A stretch of 64,000 bases of DNA. Origin: Robiginitalea aurantiaca. GTDB lineage: Bacteria > Bacteroidota > Bacteroidia > Flavobacteriales > Flavobacteriaceae. The stretch is from NCBI RefSeq assembly GCF_030380815.1, contig NZ_JAUDUY010000005.1, positions 1 to 64,000 of the forward strand, in the 5' to 3' direction. A program made the translations under genes and the position numbers. Position 1 is the stretch's first letter. Each line of letters starts with the position of its first letter. Shown here piece by piece: positions 8,462-15,984 of the stretch. The notes under the pieces are model-generated. The model did not search any database. It was not told the origin of the DNA and saw nothing but the letters and a program-made list of their open reading frames with translations.

Positions 8462-10663
8462 TCAAATATTGAGCCAGTAGGTAAACTTCAGATTGATGGA
8501 CCGGACCCTCGGACGGAAGGAGTCAACGTAGTAGTTGTCGGTATAGACAAGGAAGAGATCCGATAAGGGCGCAAATCGCCACTGCAGTCGTGTATTGATC
8601 CCCAAATTGTCCCGTTGATTGCTGTACTGCACTAGGGTAGACCAAAATAGTGATCTTGAAAAAGTGATCTCGAGTCGCGGAACAATAAGCCAAATATCCG
8701 CAGATGGATAGGGGTCCGGAAGGGTTATCTGGTCATAGTTAACCTGCATGGATAGAAAGGCTTTGGGCTGAATCCGAATTGTGGCCCCTCCCTCAAGGGA
8801 AAGTCTTTCGCCATTGAAAAAACCTCCAAAGGTGCTCTCTGCCCGAAAGGAGAATAAACGTCTGCGATCCGAATTATATCTAAGACGCACACTGTTATAG
8901 TGGTAATCGGAATCCGCAGGAAGGGGAATGCCGTCGTCGGACCCGGTCGGATCAAAAGAATCGAACAAATAGGTATATTGACTGCGCCACTGAACTTCGG
9001 CCTGAGATTGATCCCTAAAGCGCGCTCCCCATTCACCCTGTATGCGATAATCCGTTAGCTGCATGTCCAGAGAAGGGCTCCAGATCTGCTGAGCGAAAAC
9101 CCGAAAACTATGATTGTTGACATAGCTGTCTTCGGGCCAGAAAGTTCGTGAAAGACCCGTTGTTCCCTTTACGATATCCGTCCTTCGAATAAAACCAAGG
9201 TCTGATCGAAAGTTTTCTCCTATATAGGTCCAATCGGTAAATCCTCCGTAATATCGGGAATTGTAATTCATCGATGCTCCGGTTGAAAGTTCATTGCCGC
9301 TGACTTCAGGCTGTGTGGATCGATGCAGGTAAAACCGCCCATTCCATCTGTTGTTCACGGATATCAGGTTGTAATCCAACCCGAAAACCCGATTAAAACG
9401 TTCATCACGAGTGATAAAATCATCATTCCCGAATGCGGACCTGTTGATAAAATAAAACCCGATGTTGGAGCGCGCAAAAACGACGTGCTGCAACGCCAGC
9501 ATGGTGTTATTGAAGGCGGGTATTTCATTGTCTGCATCCTTTTCGGTCTGTATGCTAAAAAAACCAAGACGCAGTTTGGGGTTTAATTTCCCGCTGAGTC
9601 TAACCCCGCCTAAAATGGGGTTTTCTATGGTGTTTCCAGAGGTGTCCTGGGCAATCCCAATACGCCTGGAAAAGAAGGGATTGGCGTCCCGCGCCCCTCC
9701 GAAATCTGCGAACAAGTCATTGTTGTCGATAAAGAACTGCCTTTTTTCCGGCAAAGAGACTTCAAACCTGCTTAAGTTGGTCACCTGATCATCGACTTCA
9801 ACCTGAGAGAAATCGGGATTGACGGTAATATCCAGATTCATGCTATTGCCTATAGATAGCTTGGCATCTGCGCCAACTTTTAATCGGTTTTCCTGATTTT
9901 GGTTTTCCCGATCGTTAAACGTACCTGCAGCTATGTAAGGTATAATAGCCATGGGAGTACGGGATTTTCCGAGCGGTTTCTCAAAAATCATATCCCCCAT
10001 AAAAGTCAGACCGTAAATGTTTTGGTTTTGTGGGATACGGGCCCAGGTACTCTGCTCATTTGACTGGGTGTCAAAGCGGTAACTGTTGAATCGCCATTTG
10101 GTTTCCCCCTCCCTGAATTTAAATGAGGTCAAGGGGATGATCAATTCGGAGGTGTAATAATCATCGTAGATTTTGGATTCCCCTTTCCACTTTACATCCC
10201 AGGAAATCGTAAAGCCCCTTAAGTCCAGGCCCCCTCCGGAGACCAGACCTTCCCTGCGTACCCCATATGGGTTGATTCCGAATAAGAAAGCGTTGTTGGC
10301 ATCATTAAAGGTATCGAATAACAGTGTGATGTTATCGGAGTTTCCCGCCCTGAAGTCCCTTTTTAAGGATTCGATGGCATACCTCCGACCGGCCGTATGG
10401 ACCTTTATACCAATGTAAAGGTTGGTGTCATCATACACCATTTTAATCTCTGTCTGCTTGCGTGCCTGAATGCTGTCGACTGGAAAGTATTCCCAAAATT
10501 CATCAGCAGCTTCGGCAATCTCCCAGACATAATCGTCAAGGACGCCGTCGAGTTCTATGCGCTCGGTGACATATTTGACATTGAATGATTTGTAGGGACC
10601 AGTTTGGGAGTATGCAACAAGGGAGCAAAAAAAACAAAGCGCTAGCCGCCAATAGGAGTGCAT
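8462..10663 (-). CDS. DUF5916 outer-membrane protein with CBM9-like N-terminal domain
   Basis: 733 residues. A signal peptide (MHSYWRLALCFFCSLVAYSQ) is followed by a carbohydrate-binding family 9-like beta-sandwich (about 30-220; ELDGVLDDYVWEIAEAADEF and YDDTNLYIGIKV are characteristic). The DUF5916 region follows (SLPEKRQFFIDNNDLF; FFSRRIGI), then a long series of amphipathic beta strands ending LKFTYWLNI, as expected of an outer-membrane barrel. The family is common in Bacteroidota; a role in binding or taking up an extracellular polymer has been suggested but is not shown. The gene is transcribed alone, divergently from the S1/P1 nuclease gene. Confidence 0.88.
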   Translation of the reverse strand: MHSYWRLALCFFCSLVAYSQTGPYKSFNVKYVTERIELDGVLDDYVWEIAEAADEFWEYFPVDSIQARKQTEIKMVYDDTNLYIGIKVHTAGRRYAIESLKRDFRAGNSDNITLLFDTFNDANNAFLFGINPYGVRREGLVSGGGLDLRGFTISWDVKWKGESKIYDDYYTSELIIPLTSFKFREGETKWRFNSYRFDTQSNEQSTWARIPQNQNIYGLTFMGDMIFEKPLGKSRTPMAIIPYIAAGTFNDRENQNQENRLKVGADAKLSIGNSMNLDITVNPDFSQVEVDDQVTNLSRFEVSLPEKRQFFIDNNDLFADFGGARDANPFFSRRIGIAQDTSGNTIENPILGGVRLSGKLNPKLRLGFFSIQTEKDADNEIPAFNNTMLALQHVVFARSNIGFYFINRSAFGNDDFITRDERFNRVFGLDYNLISVNNRWNGRFYLHRSTQPEVSGNELSTGASMNYNSRYYGGFTDWTYIGENFRSDLGFIRRTDIVKGTTGLSRTFWPEDSYVNNHSFRVFAQQIWSPSLDMQLTDYRIQGEWGARFRDQSQAEVQWRSQYTYLFDSFDPTGSDDGIPLPADSDYHYNSVRLRYNSDRRRLFSFRAESTFGGFFNGERLSLEGGATIRIQPKAFLSMQVNYDQITLPDPYPSADIWLIVPRLEITFSRSLFWSTLVQYSNQRDNLGINTRLQWRFAPLSDLFLVYTDNYYVDSFRPRVRSINLKFTYWLNI

Positions 10664-10759
10664 AAATTCATTTTGGTGCCTAAAAGTAATTTTTTCCTGA
10701 CGAAAGAAACCTTTTTTTTATATTCTTTAACGTATCCTTTAGATTTATATCGCCCCTTG

Positions 10760-10767
10760 TAATTTTG
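10760..10767 (+). promoter_or_regulatory. Bacteroidota -7 promoter element for the nuclease gene
   Basis: TAATTTTG matches TAnnTTTG. A weak TTTA at 10738-10741 lies 18 nt upstream as a possible -33 element. The implied 5' leader is about 75 nt, in the divergent region 10664-10846, where I see no other defined element. Confidence 0.4.
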
Positions 10768-10846
10768 GAAGCGGCGAGTTCAGATTGCATGGATTCTATC
10801 CGTAAATTCACGCAGGTTTCGATTTTCAATTACTAATTTTATAAGG

Positions 10847-11635
10847 ATGAAACATTTCTTCCTCCTCGGTTGTATGCTTTTATTTCTGACGCCCTTTGAA
10901 GGGTTTACGAAAATGCTGCCGGATTGGTCCAAAACCGGACATAGGGTCGTCGGTGCAGTTGCACAGAAGCATTTGAACCGCAAAGCCAGAAAGGCGGTTG
11001 AGAAAATACTGGAAGGTGAAACACTGGCTGAGGTCTCCAATTATGCAGACGCGATTAAATCGGATCGGAATTTCGCCCGTTTCAGTCCCTGGCACTATGT
11101 GAATTATCCCGCTGATCAGCAATATCTGGACTCCGAGCCCAGTCCTGAGGGTGATGTGGTCATGGGGATTGAGAAGTGCATTTCTATCCTCAAAAACCCG
11201 AATACGGGCAGGGATGAGGCACTTTTTTATCTCAAAATGCTCATACATCTGGTGGGAGACCTGCATCAGCCAATGCATGTCGGAAAACTCGAGGATAAGG
11301 GAGGGAATGATATTCAGGTTCAGTGGTTCGGGAGAGGGAGCAACCTGCATCGGGTTTGGGATGCAAATTTAATAGATGACTATGGCATGAGTTATTCCGA
11401 ACTGGCAGAGAGCCTGCCCCGATGGGATCGGGATAAAATCAAGAGCGTGATGGACGGGTCGGTTTACGATTGGGTTGAGGAAGTGCAGGAGGTTACCAAC
11501 CGGGTCTACGAGTCTGCCGAATCTGGTGAAAAACTCAGTTACCGGTATCGCTATGTTTGGTGGGATACGGTGGAGGAACAACTTTTGGCAGGGGGGCTAA
11601 GATTAGCTGCAGTTCTTAATGAAATTTACGGCTAG
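10847..11635 (+). CDS. S1/P1 family nuclease
   Basis: 262 residues, exported (MKHFFLLGCMLLFLTPFEGF signal). S1/P1 enzymes are three-zinc endonucleases that degrade single-stranded DNA and RNA. Every usual zinc ligand is visible: W27 and H32 (spaced as Trp1/His6 of nuclease P1), D68, H83, H134, D138, H144, H168 and D172 (LIHLVGDLHQPMHVG and NLHRVWDANL). In P1 the amino group of the N-terminal Trp binds zinc; cleavage immediately before W27 would recreate this, although MLPD just ahead is not a classic cleavage site. Likely acts in the periplasm or outside the cell in nucleic acid scavenging. Confidence 0.93.
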   Translation: MKHFFLLGCMLLFLTPFEGFTKMLPDWSKTGHRVVGAVAQKHLNRKARKAVEKILEGETLAEVSNYADAIKSDRNFARFSPWHYVNYPADQQYLDSEPSPEGDVVMGIEKCISILKNPNTGRDEALFYLKMLIHLVGDLHQPMHVGKLEDKGGNDIQVQWFGRGSNLHRVWDANLIDDYGMSYSELAESLPRWDRDKIKSVMDGSVYDWVEEVQEVTNRVYESAESGEKLSYRYRYVWWDTVEEQLLAGGLRLAAVLNEIYG

Positions 11636-11643
11636 TGAATTCC

Positions 11644-11931
11644 CTAATTCCTCCTTTTGGAAATGGCATTTCCAGAAATGTTCTTTTGACGTGAACACTT
11701 AAAACGAATAACATTTTGGTCGCGAAGTTTTTGATGCTTCGTACTGCGCCCCTGTACTCTTCTGCGCCACCTTTTAAAACTTCCGGGCTTGAGTTCGGTT
11801 CGCATCAGGGAAATTACCTGGTCTTCTGTAATTCCGAATTGATAGGTGATGGCCTCAAACGGAGTCCGATCCTCCCATGCCATTTCTATAATCCGATCTG
11901 TTTGCTCTGGTGTAAATCCTGAATTTTCCAC
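11644..11931 (-). CDS. TIGR03643 family small protein
   Basis: 95 residues from a GTG at 11931. DRIIEMAWEDRTPFEAITYQ and the following helix-turn-helix-like segment (FGITEDQVISLMR), then FKRWRRRVQGRSTKH, match the small uncharacterised TIGR03643 family, which resembles a DNA-binding HTH. A TTG at 11961 would lengthen it by ten residues, but those codons contain a perfect TAnnTTTG promoter element (11936-11943, minus strand), so the GTG is the better start. The C-terminal tail (RQKNISGNAISKRRN) is basic. It is convergent with the nuclease gene and directly downstream of alkB. Confidence 0.82.
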   Translation of the reverse strand: MENSGFTPEQTDRIIEMAWEDRTPFEAITYQFGITEDQVISLMRTELKPGSFKRWRRRVQGRSTKHQKLRDQNVIRFKCSRQKNISGNAISKRRN

Positions 11932-11935
11932 GCCC

Positions 11936-11943
11936 CAAAAATA
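11936..11943 (-). promoter_or_regulatory. Bacteroidota -7 promoter element for the TIGR03643 gene
   Basis: On the minus strand TATTTTTG ends 4 nt before the GTG at 11931, so the transcript probably begins at or beside the start codon. No -33 TTTG recognised. Confidence 0.5.
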
Positions 11944-11979
11944 CGAAGAATCTGAGATCAACTTAAAAAGGCTTAATCC

Positions 11980-12576
11980 TTAGATAATTTTCCTGAAAGT
12001 CAGGTTTATACGTTTCCCCAAAGGTTGACGGGATTTGGGAATCTGATGCAGCCAGAATTCCTGCATAGGCCCTCCCATGAGTAAAAGGCTCCCATGAAGG
12101 AGTTGCATGCGGAAGCGAAGTTTTTTATCCTGTCTGTGTTTAATGTGAAAGATGCGGGTCGCGCCCAGGGATACAGAGGCGATAAAAGGGTGCTTGCCAA
12201 GTTCCTTCTCATTATCGGCATGCCATCCGTTGCTGTCATTTCCGTCTCTATAGAGATTTAGCAGACAGGTTGTGAAGCGCTCACCACTGCTGGTTTCTAT
12301 CCTGGTTTTAAGGTCAGCCAGCTCCCTCGTGAATGGAATGGGGTCCATTTGAATCCCCGAATACGAATACGATTTACCCTCCTCGCCAAAAAGGGCAGTA
12401 AGACGCGGTTGCATGTAGGTTTTGCCAAAAATTCGAATGCTGTCTTCCTTCCAGCTTACCGAATGAAGAAGGTTATGGAACAGGGAGTCTGCTTCTCTTG
12501 TCGAAAGGAAATCAGGATTGTAATGAAGTTTGGCATCTGGTAATATAATTGAACCGCTTTGTTTGAGATCTTGCAT
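11980..12576 (-). CDS. AlkB-like 2-oxoglutarate/Fe(II) dioxygenase
   Basis: 198 residues. AlkB enzymes remove methyl and etheno lesions from DNA or RNA bases by oxidation. The iron triad is H119 and D121 (GWHADNE) plus H177 (WLHQIPK). R189 and R195 (KRINLTFRK) bind 2-oxoglutarate. The substrate-side segment TYMQPRLTALFGE and the compact length resemble the ALKBH2/3-like bacterial group rather than E. coli AlkB. Its ATG overlaps the TGA of the AraC-type regulator by one base, so the two are translationally coupled. The arrangement recalls the ada-alkB operon of enterobacteria. Confidence 0.92.
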   Translation of the reverse strand: MQDLKQSGSIILPDAKLHYNPDFLSTREADSLFHNLLHSVSWKEDSIRIFGKTYMQPRLTALFGEEGKSYSYSGIQMDPIPFTRELADLKTRIETSSGERFTTCLLNLYRDGNDSNGWHADNEKELGKHPFIASVSLGATRIFHIKHRQDKKLRFRMQLLHGSLLLMGGPMQEFWLHQIPKSRQPLGKRINLTFRKII

Positions 12577-13457
12577 CAGCGAACAACGGATTTTAATTCA
12601 TTCCGATACTTGGAGGGGCTCATCCCGGTGAAGCTTCGGAACGACTTGTTAAAATGCGAAAAGTTGTTGAATCCACTCTCGTAGCAAATCTGTGTAATGC
12701 TCAATTTGTTTTCCGACAGCAGGTTTGAAGCATGCACGAGTCGGTATTCATTGACAAACTGAACAAAGGTCTTTTGGGTCACTTTCTTGAAGTATCTGCA
12801 AAATGAAGGTACCGTCATAAATACGAGGTCAGCCATTTCCTCAAGTGCAATGGGCTGACGATAATTCTCTTTAACGTAATTGAAGATTGTATTGATCCGG
12901 TCATTTTCCTTGGATTGAAACTCCATAGATAAATGATCGGCATTCAAAATCTCATACTCCGTCGAACTTGCCAATTCGTTGAGGATGTTCAATATCGCAA
13001 GAAGCCTTTGAAAATCGGTTTTATATTCCAGAATTTCAATTTTCTCACCGATCTTTTTCTTTGAGGTGCCCCCAAAAGCCAGACCACCTTTTGCTTTCTC
13101 AAAAAGGTTCCGGATTTTTGACATTTCCGGGATATCAAAAAAATCAGACCCCAAAAAATCAGCTTTCATCTGAACCACCGACTCGTTGCTGTTCCCGGTG
13201 CTCGCGTCCGTAAAACCGCAATGCGGAAGGTTTGATCCAATCAGAATTAGGTCTCCCTGTGTATAATAGGAGACATGGCTTCCAATTTGTCTCCGACCAC
13301 TGCCCCCGTTGACATATACCAATTCCAGTTCCGGGTGATAATGCCAAACGTTATTCTTGTTTGGCTTTTGAGCACTGAACTTCTGGTACGTAAAAGAATG
13401 TCCAAAGTCCGGGGCGATCGCCTCAAATGCAGGTTTACTCTTAACCAAGGTGTCCAT
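12576..13457 (-). CDS. AraC family transcriptional regulator with cupin sensor domain
   Basis: 293 residues. The N-terminal half (about 15-110) is a cupin-like ligand-binding domain (VWHYHPELELVYV, then GDLILIGSNLPH). The C-terminal about 100 residues contain two helix-turn-helix motifs (IALEEMADLVFMTVPSFCRY and SITQICYESGFNNFSHFNKS) ending FTGMSPSKYRNE, the AraC signature. There is no Ada-type cluster of methyl-acceptor Cys residues. It is coupled to alkB by a one-base overlap and divergent from the small secreted protein gene at 13671. Target genes and ligand are unknown. Confidence 0.92.
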   Translation of the reverse strand: MDTLVKSKPAFEAIAPDFGHSFTYQKFSAQKPNKNNVWHYHPELELVYVNGGSGRRQIGSHVSYYTQGDLILIGSNLPHCGFTDASTGNSNESVVQMKADFLGSDFFDIPEMSKIRNLFEKAKGGLAFGGTSKKKIGEKIEILEYKTDFQRLLAILNILNELASSTEYEILNADHLSMEFQSKENDRINTIFNYVKENYRQPIALEEMADLVFMTVPSFCRYFKKVTQKTFVQFVNEYRLVHASNLLSENKLSITQICYESGFNNFSHFNKSFRSFTGMSPSKYRNELKSVVR

Positions 13458-13606
13458 AGCAATACCAGTTATCAGTCAAATTTACGTAAGACCGCTTTAG
13501 AAGGATTATGCAAAATTAACCCTATTATGTACAATATTACCATTAGGGGGAAATATTGTGACATCATGTGTTAAAATAATACATAAACTGGATAATGTCG
13601 TGCTAG

Positions 13607-13634
13607 TTTGAGCCCTGGTCGCCATGTACTTTTG
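13607..13634 (+). promoter_or_regulatory. Candidate promoter of the small secreted protein gene
   Basis: TTTG at 13607-13610 and TACTTTTG at 13627-13634 are separated by 16 nt, slightly shorter than the usual 17-23 nt of Bacteroidota promoters. The -7 element fits the consensus exactly. The predicted leader is about 32 nt. Confidence 0.5.
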
Positions 13635-13670
13635 GAGTGTAAATCATTTATCAATCTAAAAACGAATGTC

Positions 13671-14030
13671 ATGAAAAACACTTGGAAAAAAGCTAGTACA
13701 GTTCTTATGATTCTCGCGGCTTCAGCGAGTATTCATGCAGCATCACCGGATTCCATAAGTAATCCTGGTGAAAAGGAAGTTAAATCGAGCAGCCCGGCCT
13801 TACAGGTTGTAGGGGAAAAAGTTTTTGTCAATCATTTGAATCTCAATGGCGAAAAGGTCACTTTAAAGGTATATGATGAGGAGAACCGTATCTTATATCT
13901 TAAGGAGTTTGACCAGTCCCCGGTTATTGAAAAGGCCTTTAATTTCGAAAATGCCTATGAAGGAACTTACAGTGTGGTCCTGGTTGGTGCCGATACATCA
14001 TTTACGGCAACGGTAGCCGTAGCACTTTAG
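13671..14030 (+). CDS. Small secreted protein of unknown function
   Basis: 119 residues. MKNTWKKASTVLMILAASAS is a signal peptide, cleaved probably after IHA. The mature part is a single predicted beta-sandwich (LQVVGEKVFVNHLNLNGEKV and VTLKVYDEENRILYLKEFDQ) of the kind seen in small periplasmic proteins of Flavobacteriia. I do not recognise a named family. A consensus promoter, a short leader and a strong GC-rich terminator right after the gene (14061-14087) suggest a self-contained, possibly well expressed transcript. ATG at 13671 was chosen because upstream in-frame codons precede a good signal peptide without adding conserved sequence. Confidence 0.78.
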   Translation: MKNTWKKASTVLMILAASASIHAASPDSISNPGEKEVKSSSPALQVVGEKVFVNHLNLNGEKVTLKVYDEENRILYLKEFDQSPVIEKAFNFENAYEGTYSVVLVGADTSFTATVAVAL

Positions 14031-14060
14031 TTAGTTTAGTTTTAGTTGGTTTAATTCAGG

Positions 14061-14087
14061 AAAAAGGGGCCATTTGGCCCCTTTTTT
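14061..14087 (+). terminator. Intrinsic terminator (probably bidirectional)
   Basis: A perfect stem AAAAGGGGCCA/TGGCCCCTTTT with a minimal loop, followed by T residues on the plus strand and preceded by A residues that serve as a T-run on the minus strand. It ends the secreted-protein transcript and can also end the convergent MOSC gene transcript, whose stop codon lies at 14086-14088. Confidence 0.85.
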
Positions 14088-14721
14088 ATGCGATCCACTT
14101 TTGGAATTGGTTTTTCTTTTCTCCGGAAATCCATGGAAGTTTAAGGACATTCTCAATGAGCTCCCGATCCTTTTCAGGGGCATACAGCAATTTGAAATAC
14201 TCCGATATACTGATCTCTTCCTCTGCTAATTCCAATAGTTCCATTGGATCTCCCTTCTCAACGAACCCGGGCTCAACCACTGAAATATATGTACCGGGAC
14301 GGCCGTGCTTAATAAAGGCGTCGATAATGCCCTGATCTTCGAAGCGAAGTCCAAGTTTGAAACAAGGCTCCCTGGGCGTGGTAATGCGCACGATTGCATC
14401 CCCAATCCTGTACTGGCTTCCAATGAAGAGTTTGGTTTCATCCAATCCCTCAACTGTAAGGTTTTCCCCAAACATCCCGAATTCCCAATTTAGTGAGGGG
14501 TACCTTTCTTTCCAAAAAGAATACAGGTCTTCGGAAAAAAGATACGCTGCTTTCTGGGCTCCTCCATGCACTTTTGGATTCCCAATGGTATCTCCTGTAA
14601 CCCCTTCCGGGCCAAGGTAAATTCCGTCGGTTAGTGGAGTTTTGTAGATGCCTGTGATTTTATCCTCATTATTCCATCTGATCGTCACGGGCTTTGCGAT
14701 GTTTGTGCTAACTATTTTCAT
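14086..14721 (-). CDS. MOSC domain-containing protein
   Basis: 211 residues. MOSC domains are found in molybdenum-cofactor sulfurases and in YiiM/MarC-like proteins that transfer activated sulfur or reduce N-hydroxylated compounds. VHGGAQKAAYLF, FGENLTV and the conserved Cys120 in TTPREPCFKLG identify the family; the length fits the YiiM-like group. The ATG at 14721 was chosen; translating further upstream (to 14853) would read through the GC-rich terminator hairpin of the DUF6249 gene. The 3' end abuts the shared terminator at 14061-14087. Confidence 0.9.
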   Translation of the reverse strand: MKIVSTNIAKPVTIRWNNEDKITGIYKTPLTDGIYLGPEGVTGDTIGNPKVHGGAQKAAYLFSEDLYSFWKERYPSLNWEFGMFGENLTVEGLDETKLFIGSQYRIGDAIVRITTPREPCFKLGLRFEDQGIIDAFIKHGRPGTYISVVEPGFVEKGDPMELLELAEEEISISEYFKLLYAPEKDRELIENVLKLPWISGEKKNQFQKWIA

Positions 14722-14784
14722 GGATTTCGGATTTACTTTAAAGGTAGTACTTATCGGAAAATTTTGAGAACAATATGAAAATGT

Positions 14785-14814
14785 AAAAGGGGTGGGGGCA
14801 AAAGCCCCCACCCC
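14785..14814 (-). terminator. Intrinsic terminator of the DUF6249 gene
   Basis: An 11-bp perfect GC-rich stem (GGGGTGGGGGC/GCCCCCACCCC) with a 4-nt loop, followed on the minus strand by TTTT. It lies about 95 nt beyond the stop of the DUF6249 gene and separates it from the MOSC gene. Confidence 0.85.
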
Positions 14815-14907
14815 CGCAATAACAAAGTTAAGATACAAACCTGCACCCACCAATCAGTAGATTCAAAAAGAATTTGCACAACCCCATTTGCGACTAAGGC
14901 AATAACA

Positions 14908-15258
14908 CTACTCCTCCCGATCCATTTTTCGCGTAACAAAAAATCCAATCAATAATCCGGTTCCGGCCATGAGGAATATAGAACCCGGCATGGCGATATC
15001 CCAGTCTACGCCACCGACCTGTGCGAGGGTCCCACCAATTATTACGCCGGCTCCAATACCCATTAACAAGAGCGCCATATTGACAATTAGGACCTTCCAG
15101 ATGGGTTGTGTCCTTCCCCGACCCTTTAAAAAAATACTCGCGTCCACGCCCTTTTCAATCAGGGCCAGTCGCTCTCTGTTTCGTGTGGAAAAATAGAGGT
15201 AGGTTACACCGAAAATAACTGAGAATAAGGCGATAAAAATAATGACTTCTGATCCCAT
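14908..15258 (-). CDS. DUF6249 family membrane protein
   Basis: 116 residues with three hydrophobic segments (IIFIALFSVIFGVTYLYF; VLIVNMALLLMGIGAGVIIG; GSIFLMAGTGLLIGFFV) and a short basic linker (STRNRERLALIEKG) after the first. This organisation matches DUF6249, a Bacteroidota inner-membrane family found beside ECF sigma factors. It is transcribed divergently from the sigma gene from a promoter that is the mirror image of the sigma gene's own, so it is very probably a direct target of that sigma factor. It may take part in sensing or response at the membrane; the mechanism is unknown. Confidence 0.85.
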   Translation of the reverse strand: MGSEVIIFIALFSVIFGVTYLYFSTRNRERLALIEKGVDASIFLKGRGRTQPIWKVLIVNMALLLMGIGAGVIIGGTLAQVGGVDWDIAMPGSIFLMAGTGLLIGFFVTRKMDREE

Positions 15259-15303
15259 AGTATTGGTTTTAATAGTGGTTTAAAATTTAAATTCATCTTA
15301 TCA

Positions 15304-15333
15304 GACGATCAGATTAAAGGACAGGTTACGAAA
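15304..15333 (-). promoter_or_regulatory. ECF-type promoter of the DUF6249 gene
   Basis: On the minus strand TTTCGTAACC (15333-15324) is followed after exactly 16 nt by CGTCTGA (starting at 15307). The AAC-type -35 and CGTC -10 elements are typical of ECF sigma factors. The predicted transcript start is near 15296, leaving a leader of about 40 nt before the ATG at 15258. The -35 element is the left arm of the inverted repeat shared with the divergent promoter. Confidence 0.8.
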
Positions 15334-15344
15334 TAGTGCGTTTT

Positions 15345-15374
15345 TTTCGTAACCCCCTGGCACCATATTTCGTC
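15345..15374 (+). promoter_or_regulatory. ECF-type autoregulatory promoter of the sigma factor gene
   Basis: TTTCGTAACC (15345-15354) is followed after exactly 16 nt by CGTCTTA (from 15371). It is identical in its -35 arm and spacing to the divergent promoter. The predicted start lies just before the ATG at 15386, so the sigma mRNA would have almost no leader. This implies positive autoregulation of the sigma gene. Confidence 0.8.
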
Positions 15375-15385
15375 TTATAGCTGAA

Positions 15386-15970
15386 ATGAATGTGAATCCG
15401 GTTTCAGATTCGGAGGTTATCAGCGATGTGCTGGCGGGTAATTCAAGAGCATATGCAGTCTTGATCAGCCGGTATCAGCATATGGTATTTACCCTGGCTG
15501 TACGAATGCTGGGCAATCGGGAATTAGCAGAGGAGACAACACAGGATGTTTTTGTAAAGGTTTACAATTCCCTGGAAAAGTTCAGGGGAGAATCTAAATT
15601 TTCGACCTGGCTCTACAGGGTGGCCTATCACCGAATCCTTGACGCCTCACGTCGCGAAACCCGCCAGACAGGTGATTTTATATCAGGGGGCCTCGATATT
15701 CGATCCCTTGGTACAAATGAAAGCACATGGGACTGCTTGATGACCAAAGAACGCCGGGACATCCTGGTCAGCGTTTTGGCACAATTATCCACGGAGGAGA
15801 ATTCAATTATCAGCCTCTATTACTTACAGGAAATGAGCGTAAAGGAAATTTCCGAAATTATAAATCTCGGGCAATCTGCTGTTAAAGTCAGATTGTTCAG
15901 AGCACGCGAGCACCTGAGATCATTACTTGAGGGTACAACCCAGGGAGCCTTGTTAAAAACGTATATTTAG
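15386..15970 (+). CDS. ECF-subfamily RNA polymerase sigma factor
   Basis: 194 residues. Sigma region 2 (about 20-90) includes MVFTLAVRMLGNRELAEETT and the DVFVKVYNSL/FSTWLYRVAYHRILD core. Region 4 (about 130-185) ends in an HTH (MSVKEISEIINLGQSAVKVR). There is no region 1 or 3, as expected for an ECF factor that redirects RNA polymerase to stress or envelope genes. The promoter directly upstream has ECF-type -35/-10 elements mirrored in front of the divergent DUF6249 gene, so I infer autoregulation. The next gene, 14 nt downstream, is a small membrane protein and the likely regulator of its activity. Confidence 0.95.
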   Translation: MNVNPVSDSEVISDVLAGNSRAYAVLISRYQHMVFTLAVRMLGNRELAEETTQDVFVKVYNSLEKFRGESKFSTWLYRVAYHRILDASRRETRQTGDFISGGLDIRSLGTNESTWDCLMTKERRDILVSVLAQLSTEENSIISLYYLQEMSVKEISEIINLGQSAVKVRLFRAREHLRSLLEGTTQGALLKTYI

Positions 15971-15984
15971 AAATACACCTAAAA

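Noticed and set aside
14722-14853. Upstream extension of the MOSC gene
   Set aside because: It would translate through the GC-rich terminator of the DUF6249 gene, and the family starts at MKIVSTNIAKPV.
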